Position numbers and translations under genes: made by a program
Shown: positions 62,516 through 64,000 of the stretch, in pieces
Numbering within the stretch: position 1 is the first letter of the stretch
Layout of the letters: each line of letters opens with the position of its first letter
NCBI GenBank assembly: GCA_963811255.1
Contig: CAWEQI010000001.1
Coordinates: 1-64,000, forward strand
Direction: 5' to 3'
Length of the DNA: 64,000 bases
Source of the DNA: Croceibacterium_B sp963811255
Lineage (GTDB): Bacteria > Pseudomonadota > Alphaproteobacteria > Sphingomonadales > Sphingomonadaceae
The notes under the pieces: model-generated
What the model was told of the DNA's origin: nothing
The model's database searches: none
Seen by the model: only the letters and a program-made list of their open reading frames with translations

Positions 62516-62743
62516 TCAGGTTCCTTCTTTGGCCGGGAAAGCCGCCACGTCGCTTGAGAAGGGTTCGCGCTCGAGGGGCCGGGAATGGGCGGGCAGCCCA
62601 TAGCGCCGCCGCTGCCCCTCGATGCGCCCCGCGTAGAGCCGAGCGATCGCGAGATAGACCTGGCGATCGGCGCCGTCTTCGGGCGAGCCGTCGGCCGCCC
62701 TCAAGGCCAGCTCGTGACGACGAAACAGTTCTTCGAGGTGCAT
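62516..62743 (-). CDS. Small conserved hypothetical protein
   Basis: A 75-residue helical, charged protein (LEELFRRHELALRAADGS; VYLAIARLYAGRIEGQRRRY). The ATG at 62743 was chosen for sense of the sequence; the frame is open upstream. It probably forms an operon with the gene at 62292. Function unknown. Confidence 0.6.
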   Translation of the reverse strand: MHLEELFRRHELALRAADGSPEDGADRQVYLAIARLYAGRIEGQRRRYGLPAHSRPLEREPFSSDVAAFPAKEGT

Positions 62744-62825
62744 GGTGTCGTTTCCCTGCTTGCGCGAGGCGCGCGTCAGGCGGGATGGCGACGCCGGGCG
62801 CGCCGATTCCCGGCGCCGAACGGCG

Positions 62826-63089
62826 TCAGCCCTGCTGGCGCTGCGGTTCCTGCTGGTTCTGTTCCTGACGGACCTGTTCCTGCTCCTGGGGCCGCAGATT
62901 GACAGCGCGGCGCTGGCCGCCGTCGCCGGTGTGGACATCGTAGCCGTAACGGTGCTCCTGCCGGGGCTGCTGCCCTTCCTGCTGCATGTCGGCCTTGCGG
63001 AACGGCAGCGCGTCGCCGCCCTGCTCGGGGACGATGGTGCCGGTGCCCTTGTCGCTGTTGTAGGACTTGATGGTGCCGAAATCGGTCAT
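62826..63089 (-). CDS. Divergent cold-shock-like protein
   Basis: An 87-residue protein with the cold-shock fold plan: DFGTIKSYNSDKGTGTIVPE aligns with GTVKFFNTDKGFGFIQPD. The aromatic residues of both RNP motifs are replaced (KGTGTI, ALPFRK), and a Gln/Glu-rich tail (PQEQEQVRQEQNQQEPQRQQ) is added. Nucleic-acid binding may be altered or lost. The leader has a Shine-Dalgarno complementarity like the two csp genes. Confidence 0.8.
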   Translation of the reverse strand: MTDFGTIKSYNSDKGTGTIVPEQGGDALPFRKADMQQEGQQPRQEHRYGYDVHTGDGGQRRAVNLRPQEQEQVRQEQNQQEPQRQQG

Positions 63090-63170
63090 GGCGGTTTCCT
63101 TCGTTCGATGCGCAGACGGCCCGGATCGGCCGCGCTGCAGCTAAAAGGCGTAAGGGAAGGAAGTGGCGCC
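63090..63170 (-). promoter_or_regulatory. Leader of the divergent csp-like gene with SD/anti-SD pairing
   Basis: GAAGGAA in the ribosome binding site (63102-63096 on the minus strand) is complementary to TTCCTTC (63162-63156) about 54 bases upstream. The neighbouring ACTTCCTT is shared with the other two csp leaders although the rest differs. Confidence 0.5.
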
Positions 63171-63350
63171 TCTTGAACGAGCGCCCGAGACCGTCGATCG
63201 CGACTGGTAGCTGAGCCTTAGATGGCGATGGCGCCGCCCGCCGGCAATGGGCGCGGGCTGATATATTTCGCCTGACACGAATTGTCGGGCTTTCGGCGGG
63301 GGACGGGCCTAGAGCCCCGGCGGGGCCTTCCGCCCCTATGGGAAACCGCC

Positions 63351-63485
63351 ATGGCCAAGGGCCAGAAACGTTCGAACCGCGAAGCGCGCAAACCGAAGGC
63401 CGACAAGGGGCCGAAGAAGAACGCCGCCAACCCGACGACCAAGCCCGGCGGGCTGGGCACGGTGGAGACGATCAAGACGCGCTGA
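63351..63485 (+). CDS. Small basic conserved protein
   Basis: A 44-residue Lys/Arg-rich protein, MAKGQKRSNREARKPKADKG at the N-terminus. I recognise this short protein as widespread in sphingomonads and relatives; it may bind nucleic acid or ribosomes, but no role is known. The longer frame from 63282 is unlikely. Confidence 0.7.
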   Translation: MAKGQKRSNREARKPKADKGPKKNAANPTTKPGGLGTVETIKTR

Positions 63486-63591
63486 CCCGGGCCGGGCGCC
63501 AGCCCGCCGCCGCGCCCCCCGCGGATGCACCGAAGCCGGCGCCGCGCGACAGCCGCGAGCTGCCGCGAGCTGCCGCGCGAGGAGCCGGCCG

Positions 63592-64000
63592 TCAGTCGCA
63601 GGTCACGTTGTTGGAATCGATGGCCGCGCCCGCTGCGCCACCGGCGATCGCGCCGAGAATCGTGCCGAGGGGCTTCGATCCGCCGGGCGCGATGATGGTG
63701 CCGAGCACGCCGCCGGCGATACCGCCGACGATCAGGCCGGTCGTGCCGTCGGAGCGGCGGCAGTAATAGCGCCCGTCGCGGCCCCGGTAGATGCGGTCGT
63801 TCGGGCCCAGGCGATAGGGCCGGTAGCGCGTATCGTTGCGGTAGTAGCGATCGGCGTAATAGCCGTTGTAGCGCGGATCGGGATGATTGTAGTCGTAGTG
63901 CCCGTACTGGCTGTAATAACTGCGGTCGTAATAGCCATAGGGGTTGTTGCCGTAGCCGGTGGTTTCGCATCCGGCCAGAGTGGCGACGGTGGCGGCGGCG
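63592..64000 (-). CDS. Glycine-zipper 2TM-type lipoprotein, 5' end beyond the window
   Basis: The visible 135 residues begin inside a lipoprotein signal (ATVATLAGC, lipobox LAGC), then a Tyr/Asn/Arg-rich region (NNPYGYYDRSYYSQYGHYDY), RIYRGRDGRYYCRR and a glycine zipper helix (TTGLIVGGIAGGVLGTIIAP, GTILGAIAGGAAGAAID). It ends NNVTCD at 63592. The start codon lies past base 64000. It is probably an outer-membrane lipoprotein of the RcnB/glycine-zipper kind. Confidence 0.82.
   Translation of the reverse strand, partial: AAATVATLAGCETTGYGNNPYGYYDRSYYSQYGHYDYNHPDPRYNGYYADRYYRNDTRYRPYRLGPNDRIYRGRDGRYYCRRSDGTTGLIVGGIAGGVLGTIIAPGGSKPLGTILGAIAGGAAGAAIDSNNVTCD

Overview
The window looks like a chromosomal segment of a GC-rich alphaproteobacterium of the order Sphingomonadales. 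The evidence is the family mix: a single RelA/SpoT homologue, ligase-associated PdeM, a LigAB-type gallate dioxygenase, a TonB receptor, an S8 autotransporter, small sphingomonad stress proteins, the CTTCGACAAGCTCAGG-type interspersed repeat, and one perfect EcfG (general stress sigma factor) promoter match. The window opens on a minus-strand tRNA-Ser(GGA) and closes inside a glycine-zipper lipoprotein gene. No rRNA, CRISPR, prophage or insertion sequence was seen.

Layout. 0.2-9 kb: cyclophilin, DUF1905 protein, Rsh (ppGpp), aminotransferase, cyanide-insensitive-type cytochrome bd (cydAB plus a DUF2474 peptide), a ParDE toxin-antitoxin pair, hemF. 9-16 kb: pdeM, infC with an ATA start, VOC protein, MFS transporter, a Cys/Met-metabolism PLP enzyme, PilZ protein, SpoIIAA-like protein, J-domain protein. 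16-25 kb, minus strand: hisB-hisH-hisA-(73 aa membrane protein)-hisF-(60 aa PEP-CTERM-like protein)-hisE-HIT, followed by ybgC-tolQ-tolR-tolA-tolB-pal. 25-30 kb: sspB, gmk, S8 autotransporter protease, dapD. 30-34 kb: a probable EcfG-driven stress operon (small membrane protein, DUF3008, DUF1810, K+ channel-like protein), then DUF72, DUF427 and cupin genes. 34-42.6 kb: a two-gene membrane anchor plus PQQ dehydrogenase, DUF2127 protein, TonB receptor, DUF1275 protein, and a copper P-type ATPase behind a CsoR-like operator. 42.7-46 kb: a TadG-TadE-TadE pilus-type cluster without other tad genes. 46-55 kb: gallate dioxygenase, an orphan helix-turn-helix gene whose 3' end lies in a helically phased seven-unit DNA array, SWIB protein, PEBP, a second channel, S41 protease, DODA-type dioxygenase, DUF4142 protein and a glycosyltransferase. 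55-64 kb: stress and hypothetical genes, including two duplicated units (cold-shock gene, hairpin, small coiled-coil gene), a divergent third cold-shock-like gene and a second helix-turn-helix gene.

The most interesting signals are three. (1) The phased GTCRC array at the helix-turn-helix gene near 47.5 kb, with a distinct GTGACAC motif set beside its paralogue at 58.6 kb. (2) An anti-Shine-Dalgarno/Shine-Dalgarno complementarity in the leaders of all three cold-shock genes. (3) The csp plus coiled-coil gene duplication.

Sequence quality matters here. Ten genes carry about sixteen inferred single-base frameshifts, mostly insertions, seven of them within 650 bp of tolA/tolB. Several of these genes (hisE, tolA, tolB) are normally needed by the cell, so consensus or assembly errors are more likely than real decay. 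Coordinates of broken genes are given end to end. The type 'pseudogene' is used only where no single frame covers most of the gene, and does not mean that the gene is thought to be dead.
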